Part shown: positions 1-8,199 of the stretch, piece by piece
Layout of the letters: each line of letters opens with the position of its first letter
How positions within the stretch are numbered: position 1 is the stretch's first letter
Assembly (NCBI GenBank): GCA_964348665.1
Contig: CAYGDP010000006.1
Coordinates: 62,001-126,000, forward strand
Direction of reading: 5' to 3'
Origin: CAYGDP01 sp964348665
GTDB taxonomy: Bacteria; Verrucomicrobiota; Verrucomicrobiia; Palsa-1439; CAYGDP01
Length of the DNA: 64,000 nucleotides
Made by a program: the position numbers and the translations under genes
Notes under the pieces: generated by a model
The model's input: only the letters and a program-made list of their open reading frames with translations
What the model was told of the DNA's origin: nothing
Database searches by the model: none

Positions 1-2292
1 CACAACGATGTCGAAGCGTCGCTCGCCCTCAAACAACTGCCCCGTTTCCTTGCCGCCAATAGCGGTCTCGATTAGGTCGAGCACATCCACAACGTTGAGG
101 CCGTAGCGGGCGAGCGCTTGGCGATCCATTTCCATCTGCATCACAGGCAATCCACTGGTTTGCTCAAACTGTACGTCCTCCGCTCCCTGTACTTTACCGA
201 GCAACTCGTTGACTTGCGCCGCAATGCGGCTGAGTTCGTCCATGTCGTCTCCGAAAACTTTTACTGCTACATCGGCGCGCACTCCCGCAATCAGTTCATT
301 GAAGCGGAGTTCGATGGGCTGCGAGAAGCTGTAGTTCTGCCCCGCGAGCGGCGCGAGCCGCTCCTGGATTTTCTCGATCAACTCGGCTTTTGTCTTCACG
401 GTTTTCCACTCTTTGCGTGGCTTGAGCATGACATAGACATCGGCGACGTTGACACCCATCGGGTCGGTCGCTACTTCCGCTGTTCCGACTCGGGCGAAGA
501 CGGTTTCTACTTCGGGAAATTCCACGATTGCTTTCTCCATTGCTGACTGCATTTCGAGAGATTGCGTGAGTGAAATGCTCGGCAAACGTAGCACTTGAAT
601 CGCCAGCGAGCCTTCATCGAGTTGAGGCACAAACGTAGCCCCCAGTCGTGTGAACATCCACCCAGCCAATACCACGACGCCTACCGCGCCGCCGACGCTC
701 ACCCACCGCCAGCGTAGCGACCATCGCAACGATGGCGCATAAACACGGCTGAGTTGGCGCATCAGCCAGTTTTCCTTTTCGCCGAACTTGCGGCCAAGTG
801 TGAGCGAGCAAAGCACAGGCACGAGCGTGAGAGCCAGCAACAGAGAACCTGCCAGTGCCAGCAACATCACAATCGCCATCGGCCCGAACATTTTACCTTC
901 GATGCCTTGCAGGGTAAGAATTGGCAGGAAGACAATCATAATGATGGCGACGCCAAACGTAACAGGGCGACCCATTTCCAGCGCAGCAGCAGTTAGGTGC
1001 TGGCGTTGCTCATCAGGCGTAAGCGGGCGACCAAGCTTGTGTTGTTGCTCGGCGAGGCGACGGACGAGATTTTCGGCCATAATCACCGCACCGTCCACGA
1101 TGAGACCGAAATCAATCGCGCCGAGACTCATAAGATTTCCCGAAGTTTTCGTCTGCACCATGCCCGTGAGCGCAAAAAGCATTGAGAGCGGGATCGCCGA
1201 CGCGACAATGAGCGCAGCGCGGACGTTGCCTAGAAAAACCAAGAGCACGACGATGACCAACACGCCCCCCTCAAAGAGATTATTACTCACCGTGCCAATG
1301 GTATCGTTGACCAAGTAAGTGCGATCATAGACGGGATTGATGGTGACGCCTTTCGGCAACGTAGTTTGGATTTTCTCGAGCTTCTCGCGAACGCGGATGG
1401 AGACGGTGCGCGAGTTTTCGCCGATGAGCATCATCGCAGTGCCGATTACCACTTCACGGCCTTTCTCTGTCGCTGTGCCCGTGCGCAGCTCGTCACCGAC
1501 AGTTACTTCGGCTACATCACGCACATAGACGGGTGCGCCATGCTTAGTTGTGGTGACAACGATGTTTTGGAGATCATCAGTGGTTTGTGCCAACCCGACG
1601 CCTCGGATAAGGTATTGCTCGCCTTTGTGCTCGATGTATGCGCCGCCCACGTTGGCATTATTGGCGCCAACGGCAGTAGCGACGTCGTGAAAGGTCAGGC
1701 CATAGGCCGCCAGCTTCACGGGGTCGGGCAAGACATAATAATGTTTTTCGTAGCCGCCGATGGAGTTGACCTCTGCTACTCCCGCCACGGTGCGAAGCTG
1801 CGGTTTGATCATCCAGTCCTGCATCGCGCGCAACTCGCGCGGTGGATAACCTTCGCCCTCAACCGTGTAGAGGAAAATCTCGCCCAAACCCGTCGAGACG
1901 GGACCCATCACAGGCTCGGCCAAACCTTCGGGTAAGTTCTCTCGCGCTTCTTGTAATCTCTCGAAGACCCGCTGCCGCGCCCAATAAATGTCCGTGCCAT
2001 CTTTGAACACAACCGTCACTTGTGAAAGGCCGTATTTGGTCAGCGAACGGACTTGCTCGATATTCGGAATGCCGCCCATGGACGCCTCGATGGGAAACGT
2101 GACGAGCTTCTCGACTTCGGCGGGCGCGAGCGCCTTCACTTGTGTGTTGATCTGCACCTGCACGGTCGTGATGTCGGGCACAGCGTCAATCGGTAACACG
2201 CGAAATGCCCAAATTCCGACGCCGATCAGCAATGCCGCCATCATCAAGATGAGTGGCCGTTGGTTCAATGCGAAGCGGATGAGTGTGTTCAT
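1..2292 (-). CDS. czcA: Heavy-metal efflux RND transporter CzcA/CusA family (3' end outside window)
   Basis: Inner-membrane proton-driven pump of a tripartite metal exporter. The reverse-strand translation from the ATG at 2292 begins MNTLIRFALNQRPL and stays open to the window edge (about 764 residues of the usual 1,000-1,050), so the C-terminus is missing. RND hallmarks are visible: an N-terminal membrane helix, the segment VLPIDAVPDITTVQVQINT, and around residue 390 the heavy-metal RND signature AIDFGLIVDGAVIMAEN, whose acidic residues carry protons in this family. Several hydrophobic helices follow, then the second periplasmic half with FNELIAGVRADVAVKVFGDD. The ATG overlaps the stop of the preceding small gene by 4 nt, indicating translational coupling. 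The family is clear; the metal (Co/Zn/Cd versus Cu/Ag) cannot be decided here. Confidence 0.93.
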   Translation of the reverse strand, partial: MNTLIRFALNQRPLILMMAALLIGVGIWAFRVLPIDAVPDITTVQVQINTQVKALAPAEVEKLVTFPIEASMGGIPNIEQVRSLTKYGLSQVTVVFKDGTDIYWARQRVFERLQEARENLPEGLAEPVMGPVSTGLGEIFLYTVEGEGYPPRELRAMQDWMIKPQLRTVAGVAEVNSIGGYEKHYYVLPDPVKLAAYGLTFHDVATAVGANNANVGGAYIEHKGEQYLIRGVGLAQTTDDLQNIVVTTTKHGAPVYVRDVAEVTVGDELRTGTATEKGREVVIGTAMMLIGENSRTVSIRVREKLEKIQTTLPKGVTINPVYDRTYLVNDTIGTVSNNLFEGGVLVIVVLLVFLGNVRAALIVASAIPLSMLFALTGMVQTKTSGNLMSLGAIDFGLIVDGAVIMAENLVRRLAEQQHKLGRPLTPDEQRQHLTAAALEMGRPVTFGVAIIMIVFLPILTLQGIEGKMFGPMAIVMLLALAGSLLLALTLVPVLCSLTLGRKFGEKENWLMRQLSRVYAPSLRWSLRWRWVSVGGAVGVVVLAGWMFTRLGATFVPQLDEGSLAIQVLRLPSISLTQSLEMQSAMEKAIVEFPEVETVFARVGTAEVATDPMGVNVADVYVMLKPRKEWKTVKTKAELIEKIQERLAPLAGQNYSFSQPIELRFNELIAGVRADVAVKVFGDDMDELSRIAAQVNELLGKVQGAEDVQFEQTSGLPVMQMEMDRQALARYGLNVVDVLDLIETAIGGKETGQLFEGERRFDIVV

Positions 2293-2642
2293 GGCTCTTT
2301 TCCCTCAGTTTTCGACGATTCGTCCCATTCGAGTTTCTTCAGCCAGATCGGCCCGAAACCCGACTCGATGTAATAAACGGTGACCTTGTCCCCTTCCCTC
2401 GGCAATTCCGAGGCGACGGTTTTTCCATTTTTGATGAACGGGGTGCGGTCAGTCCACGTGAGCACCATCGGACGCTTTGTTCCTTCGGTCCTCACCGTAA
2501 GACGTTTGGGCTCGCGTTCAACTAGGAACACAACGCCGCGCGCGGGAGTCGGGCGCGGCAACCGCGCCCATACGATCCCGCCGACCAGCAGGACGCCAAC
2601 AAGCAGTAAACCGATGATTACTCGCTTCGATATTGGTTTCAT
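2289..2642 (-). CDS. Small membrane-anchored OB-like protein inside czc operon
   Basis: A 117-residue protein with one N-terminal membrane helix (about residues 8-26) and a short beta-rich exported domain (RGVVFLVEREPKRLTVRTEG, then GDKVTVYYIESG). The alternation and the GD-V pattern resemble small OB-fold modules such as CusF-like or DUF5666-like domains, but the Met/His/Trp copper ligands of CusF are not evident, so this is only a fold guess. The ATG at 2642 is preferred over an in-frame TTG at 2663 because AAAGGAG sits 6 nt before the ATG. It lies between the adaptor and pump genes and its stop overlaps the czcA start by 4 nt, so it is probably an accessory subunit of the efflux system. 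Confidence 0.7.
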   Translation of the reverse strand: MKPISKRVIIGLLLVGVLLVGGIVWARLPRPTPARGVVFLVEREPKRLTVRTEGTKRPMVLTWTDRTPFIKNGKTVASELPREGDKVTVYYIESGFGPIWLKKLEWDESSKTEGKEP

Positions 2643-2659
2643 GGTTTTTCTCCTTTCGC

Positions 2660-3628
2660 TCAATGAGCGTGGCCTTCGCCGAGTTCGGCGCGAAGAAATT
2701 CAGATTTGAGGACGAAACTGCCCGTGGTGACGACCTTTTCCCCACCCTTCAGCCCGTCCAACACTTCAACTTGCTCGCCTACTTTTCGTCCCAGTCGCAC
2801 TTCTACAGGGAGATACTTGCCTCTCTCTTGCTCGACGAAGACCATCGAACGGCCTTTTACCGATTGCACAGCATCGTCGTGGACGAGCAATTTATCGGCG
2901 ATGCGCTCGGTTGGCAAAGAGACGTAGGAAAACATTCCCGCGCGTAGTTTGCGGTCAGAATTCGATACTGCGAACAGAAACTCCACCGTGCGCGTCTCGG
3001 CCTCAACCTGCGGCGCGGTGCGGAGAAATTTGCCTTCGAACGTTTCGTCGGGATGCGAGAGGCATCGGATTTTGGCAGGCAAGTCAGTCAGGACTCGGCC
3101 AACCAAATCCTCCCTGGCTTCTGCCACGACCCACATCGCCGCTGGGTCGGTCAGCACCAACAGTTTGTCCTCGGGCTTCACCCAAGTGCCGACCACGGCG
3201 GCGCGCTCGACCACTTCCCCGTCCAGCGGAGCGCGCAGGAGGATCGGATTACCCAAGTTTTGCGGACTTTCGACCCGTGCCAGTGTATCTCCTTTTCTTA
3301 CCTTGTCGCCGATATTGACCAGCCATTCCTGCAAACGTCCCTCCATCGGCGCATGCACTTCAGCAGTCACGTCCTTGTTGAACTCGCAGCGGCCAAACAC
3401 GCGCGTCGTGGCGATGGCCGAACCGAGCAGCACTTCTTCGGTGGCGATCCTGCTCGTGGCAAGCGATTCCTCGGTGAGCGTGACTAGCTCGGGCGCGCCC
3501 TCTTTATGTTCCTCCTCCTCGCGTTTCTCGCCATGGCCGTGCTCGTCGTGGCGCGCCTCCTCTTTTTTCTTGCAGCCAACCGCGAAGGTCAGCGCGAATG
3601 CGATCATAATCATGAAGAGTTTTTTCAT
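2660..3628 (-). CDS. czcB: Efflux RND periplasmic adaptor subunit (CzcB/CusB type), lipoprotein
   Basis: Membrane-fusion protein linking the RND pump to the outer-membrane channel. The 322 residues start with a lipoprotein signal (MKKLFMIMIAFALTFAVGC) followed by a His/Glu/Lys-rich stretch (HDEHGHGEKREEEEHKEG), a common metal-sensing feature of CzcB/CusB proteins. Then come the barrel-sandwich hybrid (VHAPMEGRLQEWLVNIGDKV), the lipoyl-like half motif GDTLARVESPQN, and a beta-barrel ending in LDGLKGGEKVVTTGSFVLKS, typical of HlyD-like adaptors. Its start overlaps the czcC stop by 4 nt (ATGA). Confidence 0.9.
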   Translation of the reverse strand: MKKLFMIMIAFALTFAVGCKKKEEARHDEHGHGEKREEEEHKEGAPELVTLTEESLATSRIATEEVLLGSAIATTRVFGRCEFNKDVTAEVHAPMEGRLQEWLVNIGDKVRKGDTLARVESPQNLGNPILLRAPLDGEVVERAAVVGTWVKPEDKLLVLTDPAAMWVVAEAREDLVGRVLTDLPAKIRCLSHPDETFEGKFLRTAPQVEAETRTVEFLFAVSNSDRKLRAGMFSYVSLPTERIADKLLVHDDAVQSVKGRSMVFVEQERGKYLPVEVRLGRKVGEQVEVLDGLKGGEKVVTTGSFVLKSEFLRAELGEGHAH

Positions 3629-4833
3629 TTGATTTCCTCCAAAGAAATCGCAGCTGCCTTTTCCAGTTCGGATTGGGCCGTGCGGACGTTGGCGAGAGAA
3701 TCGTAATACTCCCGCAAATAATCGAAATAGGTCTGCTGCATCTCCAAGAGCAACAGAAACGAGACTTGTCCTTCGGTGTATTTTTGCTGTGTTGCGGCAA
3801 GTTGCGTTTCCAACTCCTTCTCCAAGTCAGGCGAAAACAGCGCCAATTCATCGCGCGTCGCTGTGAACGCGGCGTGCGCTTTCTGGATGTTCGCCGCAAG
3901 GATGCGCTGCATCGCCTCGTATCGCACCACCGCCTCGCGTTGCTCCGCCGTTGCCGCCGCCACGAACGGGCGGCTCGTGCGTAGAATCGGCAGTGGCACG
4001 CTGAGGCCAACGCCCGCCCTGTTTTCCTCGTCAGCGCCCTCGTAGAAAACCTCGAGGGAGACATCGGGGGCGGCTTCCTTGCGAGCCAACTTCACCGCCA
4101 GCCCGCGTTTCTCTAACTCGATGCGCTGCACGCGCAGTTCGGGATTCCGCTCCAGTCCCGCCGTGAGAAGTTTTCCAAGCGGCACGTTTCCCGTCGGCGC
4201 GGTCAACTCGCCTTGCGGATCGAGAGGCGCTTGCACATCGCGTCCCATGAACAAATTTAGCGACGCTCGCGCAAGGACCACCGACTTCTGCGCCAAGCGA
4301 ATTTCGCGCTTGGCCTTCACAACCTCGACTTGCGCCCGCGTCTGCTCGGTCACAGGCGCAAAGCCTGCCTCCACGCGTTTTCGCGACACTTCCAACAACG
4401 TATCCGCCGCTTGTAACGATTGCTGGCGCAGCGCGATCTGCTTTTGTGCGACAAGCAGTTCGTAGAATTGTGCGCGCACCTCTGCGGCAAGTGCCACCTT
4501 GAAACCTTCCAGTCCCGCCTGTGCTGCCGCGACATCCTGCTTGGCGATCGCCTCACGCAGCGCGCGCTTGCCTGCCCACTCGAACGTCTGGCTGACGCCG
4601 ATGTGGCGATCCAGTCCTTCTTCAAAATTCAGTTCGGGATTGAACGGATACGTCTTCGCGACATCCACGCCGCGCCGCGCGGAATCAATGCGCGCTTCCA
4701 GAGCGCGCAATTCGGGATTTTTCGACAGCGCTTCCGAGATCGCGTCGCCGACCGTCAGCGGTTTAGGCTCTTCGCCGCGAACGATCGCGGTCAACACAAA
4801 ATAGAAAACGACAATTTTAGAAAATGTCTGCAT
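3625..4833 (-). CDS. czcC: TolC/CzcC-family outer-membrane efflux protein
   Basis: Outer-membrane channel of the tripartite metal efflux system. The ATG at 4833 is chosen because GGAGG lies 5 nt upstream; a longer reading from 4878 would add an unlikely leader. The 402-residue product has a signal peptide (MQTFSKIVVFYFVLTAIVRGEE) and two repeats of long alpha-helical hairpins: LTVGDAISEALSKNPELRAL in repeat one, GKLLTAGLERNPELRVQRIE opening repeat two. This is the TolC fold, and its length matches CzcC proteins. It ends in an ATGA overlap with czcB. Confidence 0.9.
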   Translation of the reverse strand: MQTFSKIVVFYFVLTAIVRGEEPKPLTVGDAISEALSKNPELRALEARIDSARRGVDVAKTYPFNPELNFEEGLDRHIGVSQTFEWAGKRALREAIAKQDVAAAQAGLEGFKVALAAEVRAQFYELLVAQKQIALRQQSLQAADTLLEVSRKRVEAGFAPVTEQTRAQVEVVKAKREIRLAQKSVVLARASLNLFMGRDVQAPLDPQGELTAPTGNVPLGKLLTAGLERNPELRVQRIELEKRGLAVKLARKEAAPDVSLEVFYEGADEENRAGVGLSVPLPILRTSRPFVAAATAEQREAVVRYEAMQRILAANIQKAHAAFTATRDELALFSPDLEKELETQLAATQQKYTEGQVSFLLLLEMQQTYFDYLREYYDSLANVRTAQSELEKAAAISLEEIK

Positions 4834-4899
4834 AGTTCCTCCGCGTGGACACACCACGTCTGTAAAATTCCCGATCAATCGGGAAACCGATGGAAGGAA

Positions 4900-5172
4900 C
4901 TACGCTTTCGGGGGATTAAAGATTTCGTGAGCGACCAGCGGCAACTTTACGTTGTCTGGCACAGCGATGAATTCGGTGGCAAGTGCAGGCGCAACTGCCG
5001 CGGTGGACGTCGCAAGCGGTGTAACCGCGTGACACGAGCAACAGACGACGCAGTGCTGAGCAGTCGAGGCAGTTTCATCGGCGCACCCACCGAACCAGCA
5101 TTCCGCATCAAAAGCGACCAGCACCCAAAGCACAAGCATAAGTGCTGTGACTATTTTCATCATTCTCGACAT
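4900..5172 (-). CDS. Small Cys-rich exported protein upstream of czcC
   Basis: A 90-residue protein beginning MSRMMKIVTALMLVLWVLVAF, with a hydrophobic signal segment, followed by a Cys-rich patch (CWFGGCADE, then HCVVCCSCHAV) and a C-terminus rich in Ala/Val/Pro. I recognise no named family. Cys clusters in an exported peptide 66 bp upstream of a heavy-metal efflux operon on the same strand suggest metal binding or sensing, but that is inference. The ATG at 5172 is preferred because it puts positive residues right before the hydrophobic segment; an in-frame upstream Met at 5223 would add 17 residues. Confidence 0.55.
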   Translation of the reverse strand: MSRMMKIVTALMLVLWVLVAFDAECWFGGCADETASTAQHCVVCCSCHAVTPLATSTAAVAPALATEFIAVPDNVKLPLVAHEIFNPPKA

Positions 5173-5223
5173 CGGCGCAAACTTCGCTCGCAGCGCTTTG
5201 GAAGTCAAGACTAAAGGCCACAC

Positions 5224-5438
5224 TGAAGGTTTTGCCCACGAAATCCTCTATAACGCCAAAATCGTCGTGTTACAGGAATTACGCACCACGCAATTAAAGA
5301 AGTTGTGAAGGAACTGGGATTATGAAACGAGTCACCGTCGATATTGGTGTGTTTCACCTCGCGGTTGGCAAAGCGCTCACTCTGGATAAATCTGCTCCCA
5401 CGGTGTCGTCAGTACGACGTCTCGCGATGAAAAAGTAA
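5224..5438 (+). other. Mostly non-coding gap with a doubtful 38-residue ORF
   Basis: Between two divergent minus-strand groups. A short plus-strand ORF (5322-5438; MKRVTVDIGVFHLAVGKALT...) has an AAGGA about 10 nt before its ATG, and a second open frame without a start runs through about 5157-5277. Neither resembles a family I know; they may be remnants of a decayed gene. I see no other support for coding. Confidence 0.25.
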
Positions 5439-5466
5439 CTGCCGCCAACATTTACGTTGGCGGCAG
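5439..5466 (-). terminator. Candidate rho-independent terminator
   Basis: Perfect 11-bp inverted repeat (CTGCCGCCAAC / GTTGGCGGCAG) with a 6-nt loop. Read on the minus strand it is followed shortly by a TTTTT run, which suits termination of the small gene ending at 5497. Confidence 0.65.
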
Positions 5467-5496
5467 AACTTTGGTTTTCTGTGGTTTTGGTTGCCC

Positions 5497-5802
5497 CTAT
5501 CTCTTTGTGCTCCACTCGCGAAGACCAACCTTGTCGAAGCGGGAAACGATAGCTTTCCGCTCAGAAATAGTGGTCTTCTGCTCGATAGCAATCTCTGATG
5601 CGGCCTCCATGCGTCCCTTTACTATCTCCATTTCACGCAGCCCGACTTTACCACTGAACTGCGTCTCGGTATCGCTCATCGCTACCGGTTCGCGTACAAC
5701 AGGGCGCAGGCCCGTGTCAGCCGCAAACATCGGCAACACAAGCAGACCGAGGGCGCATCCTACCGCGGAACTCCAACCAAACCTTGTCATTTTCGTTTTC
5801 AT
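5497..5802 (-). CDS. Small exported protein of unknown function
   Basis: 101 residues from the ATG at 5802, preceded by an AAAGGAAG ribosome-binding site. There is a clear signal peptide (MKTKMTRFGWSSAVGCALGL then LLVLPMFAAD) and a short charged, helix-prone mature part containing the sequence KVGLRE twice (about residues 53 and 91), a possible internal repeat. No recognised family. Its downstream side carries the hairpin at 5439-5466. Confidence 0.5.
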   Translation of the reverse strand: MKTKMTRFGWSSAVGCALGLLVLPMFAADTGLRPVVREPVAMSDTETQFSGKVGLREMEIVKGRMEAASEIAIEQKTTISERKAIVSRFDKVGLREWSTKR

Positions 5803-5863
5803 TGTTTGTCTTCCTTTCAGTTTTGCCTCTGGAAACATGGCCCAGAAGGCGATTCTGGATCGG

Positions 5864-5894
5864 TTCCTTGTCGAAAATTTTTTTCAACGAGGAA
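5864..5894. repeat. Imperfect inverted repeat between two small genes
   Basis: TTCCTTGTCGAAAA and TTTTCAACGAGGAA pair at 12 of 14 positions around a TTT spacer. It lies downstream of the gene ending at 5918 and upstream of the one starting at 5802. It could attenuate or terminate minus-strand transcription, though no U-tract follows the outer stem. Confidence 0.4.
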
Positions 5895-5917
5895 ACACTT
5901 CAACGGATCGGGAAGAC

Positions 5918-6295
5918 TCAGAGGGTTAGGATACAACTCTGAGACAGAATGTCTCTGGATGATAAATGAGGTGGGGATTTTGCGTTAAAGCTATGCGGGT
6001 CATGATCACTAAAATCGCATTCTCTCGAAACTCCGGCCACAATCCAGGAGAAATCGGACGAAGACTTTATCGGCGAAGTGGCCAAAACCGCAATGATCGG
6101 ATTGGGCTGCGGCACTGGAAAAAGGTGGCAACAAGAAGATTGGGGTTGGCAACAATCAGAAGATTGAATGATCACCGCTTTTTCCTCATGGAAGCGACTG
6201 GTCGAGTCACAGCAAGAAGGCGCGCTAGGTATTCCTCTGGTGGTACTCGTTACCACCAACCCTATCGCCAGTAATGTACACACGATCCCTTTCAT
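5918..6295 (-). CDS. Small Cys-rich exported protein, unknown
   Basis: 125 residues from the ATG at 6295 (an in-frame TTG lies just upstream). A hydrophobic signal (MKGIVCTLLAIGLVVTSTTR) is followed by paired cysteines (SCCDS, DCCQP, SCCHL) and a low-information C-terminal half. The CC pairs recall small metal-associated exported proteins, and the region is close to the efflux operon. A TTGACA hexamer lies about 30 nt upstream of the start, but no good -10 accompanies it. The coding call rests mainly on the signal peptide and ordered Cys pairs, so confidence is limited. Confidence 0.42.
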   Translation of the reverse strand: MKGIVCTLLAIGLVVTSTTRGIPSAPSCCDSTSRFHEEKAVIIQSSDCCQPQSSCCHLFPVPQPNPIIAVLATSPIKSSSDFSWIVAGVSRECDFSDHDPHSFNAKSPPHLSSRDILSQSCILTL

Positions 6296-6385
6296 CAATT
6301 AACCCTAAGCCTTCCTAACACTTTGTCAAGCCACCAGGCAGATTAACGGACAGAGAGAATGTTTTTAGCCCAAGGAAAAGGGATG

Positions 6386-6904
6386 TTAGCGAGGAGGAAT
6401 GGCAAGTGTTCCTGCGAGCGCAATCTTGTCGCCGACTTTCCGAAATATATAAAGGCCGCTGTCAGTCTCAACCACGCCATCCTGACGTAGTTCCAGTTCG
6501 ACTTTGACCAATACATCGCCCTTAGCCATAAACTCCTGTGCGTCCTTTTCGAGTCGTGCCGTGATGGATTTCAACTCGATCACTTCGGCGCGCAAAGTTT
6601 TTGTGCGAACTTCTGCGTTCAGCTCCTCAAATAGCATCCTCAGTTTTGCTCGGCTCTCAATGACGTTGCCCGAGGCGTAAAAAGGGAGGCAGCAACATTC
6701 CGCCGCTTCCTTCCATTTCCCCGCGTTGGTCGCCGCATCCATTTCATCAATGAACGACTGTACCTCATCGGGCACCGTCGCGCCTACTGCAGGAGTCTTG
6801 CCGGATGTCGTACGGCGCAAATCGTTGGTTTCGTAACCTACAACCATTACCACTATGCCAAATAGCACGCCTGCCGTGATCGTTTTATTCAATTTTCGTT
6901 TCAT
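6386..6904 (-). CDS. Exported NTF2/SnoaL-like protein
   Basis: 172 residues with an N-terminal membrane/signal segment (MKRKLNKTITAGVLFGIVVM). The mature part reads like an NTF2-like fold: helical opening VQSFIDEMDAATNAGKWKEA, a turn, then LRMLFEELNAE and a C-terminal beta sheet (ITARLEKDAQEFMAKGDVLV, VVETDSGLYIFRKVGDKIAL). Such exported domains often bind small ligands, but no catalytic residues can be assigned. Three consecutive Cys (CCC, residues about 70-72) are odd for an exported protein and might bind metal or form disulfides. Confidence 0.6.
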   Translation of the reverse strand: MKRKLNKTITAGVLFGIVVMVVGYETNDLRRTTSGKTPAVGATVPDEVQSFIDEMDAATNAGKWKEAAECCCLPFYASGNVIESRAKLRMLFEELNAEVRTKTLRAEVIELKSITARLEKDAQEFMAKGDVLVKVELELRQDGVVETDSGLYIFRKVGDKIALAGTLAIPPR

Positions 6905-7125
6905 TATCTTACAAACTCCAAGTCGGCAGAAAGATTATCCAGAAACGAGCAAAAAGCAAGAAGCCAATGGCATTTTTTGAGACGATAATGCCTTCTCGGA
7001 TTATACTGGATAAGTGGTTTGGATTCTCCGGTTTTAGCGTCTTTGAAATTGCAAAGGAAGAACTTGAACGATTAACATATCCATTGTGTAGAATTCCGAT
7101 ATAGACCAACCAAAAACATGATAGA

Positions 7126-8199
7126 ATGTGGCGCTTGAAAATCCCAGCAAAATCCAAAAACTCGATCTTCAACTTTCTCCGACGCTTTCCCAGCAAGCAA
7201 CAGTTGGGTCGAGACAGGCTCGGAATTTTGGCTATTGGGTTTTGGATTTTTTTTGGTGTTTGGTGTTTGGTGTTTGGATTATTCGCAGTCTTTGCAGCAG
7301 ACCCTCCTCCGCCATTTACAGATGGCAAATTCACTTTGCAGAGCGGAGACGTGGTTGCGTTTCTGGGCGGCGAAAATGTCGTGATCGAATCGGAAACCTG
7401 TCATCTCGAATCGCTCCTGACGGCAGTCGCCGGTCGCGGCGTTCGATTTCGGAATATGGGCTGGGAAGGCGACACGGTGTATGCGCAGCCGCGTGAGGTA
7501 AAGTATCCCAAAATTTCCCAACAACTCGACCGGTTCGGAGCGACCGTTGTCTTTGTTCAGTTTGGTTCTATGGAAGCGTTGAGTAAACCAGTGCTGCCCG
7601 AATTCGTCGCGGCCTATGAAAAATTTCTCGATCAATTAGCTCAACAAACGCCACGTATCGTGCTGGTCACGCCGACTCCCTTCGAAAAAACAGAAAATTC
7701 GCTCCTGCCGGATCTGTCGGCGCGAAACAGCGATTTGAGCACGTACGCCGCGGCGATCCGCGAGCTGGGAAAGCGACGCAACCTGACCGTGGCGGATGTT
7801 TTTACCGAGCTGGGCGCTGGAAAAAGCCGAGAGCGGTTGACCGAAAACGGAGTTCGACTCACCACGCGCGGTCAAGCGATATGGGCTCAAGCGATTGCTC
7901 GACAGTTGGGCTTGGCCGATATCGCGCGACGGGCGGGCGGCGTCAGTCCTCGGGGTGAATGGAAACAACAAGACTTCGAGCACCTACGACAAATTATCAT
8001 CACCAAGAACCGGCTCTGGTACGATTATTGGCGTCCGATGAATTGGGCTTTCCTCGGAGGCGACCGCACCGAGCAGCCAAGCAGTCGCGACCATCGCAAC
8101 CCAAAAGTGCGCTGGTTTCCCGATGAGATGAACCAATTCCTGCCGCTCATCGAAGCGAAAGAAAAGGAAATCGAAGAATTGGCGAACAAACTAAAGTGA
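7126..8199 (+). CDS. Exported SGNH/GDSL-hydrolase-like protein lacking catalytic residues
   Basis: 357 residues. The signal peptide (about residues 33-58) comes from the dispersed TTTGG repeat. The mature domain follows the SGNH layout seen in PVC bacteria: block I GDVVAFLGGENV (the family has GDS; here Gly-Glu replaces the nucleophilic Ser region), block II RNMGWEGDTV (conserved Gly), block III FVQFGSMEA (the usual Asn of FGxND is absent), and block V NGVRLTTRGQAIWA (the usual His after DG/NG is replaced by Arg). The fold is therefore probable but esterase activity is unlikely. It ends in a 4-nt overlap with the heme/propeller gene, suggesting a joint function. The 220 bp upstream (6905-7125) hold no obvious feature. 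Confidence 0.7.
   Translation: MWRLKIPAKSKNSIFNFLRRFPSKQQLGRDRLGILAIGFWIFFGVWCLVFGLFAVFAADPPPPFTDGKFTLQSGDVVAFLGGENVVIESETCHLESLLTAVAGRGVRFRNMGWEGDTVYAQPREVKYPKISQQLDRFGATVVFVQFGSMEALSKPVLPEFVAAYEKFLDQLAQQTPRIVLVTPTPFEKTENSLLPDLSARNSDLSTYAAAIRELGKRRNLTVADVFTELGAGKSRERLTENGVRLTTRGQAIWAQAIARQLGLADIARRAGGVSPRGEWKQQDFEHLRQIIITKNRLWYDYWRPMNWAFLGGDRTEQPSSRDHRNPKVRWFPDEMNQFLPLIEAKEKEIEELANKLK
7222..7280 (+). repeat. Dispersed TTTGG repeat copy 1 (signal-peptide-coding)
   Basis: Run of GGTGTTTGGTGTTTGG-type units encoding the hydrophobic core of the signal peptide of the SGNH-like protein. Confidence 0.8.

Noticed and set aside
5864..5894. Rho-independent terminator call
   Set aside because: Stem is imperfect and no U-tract follows on either strand, so it is kept only as a repeat.
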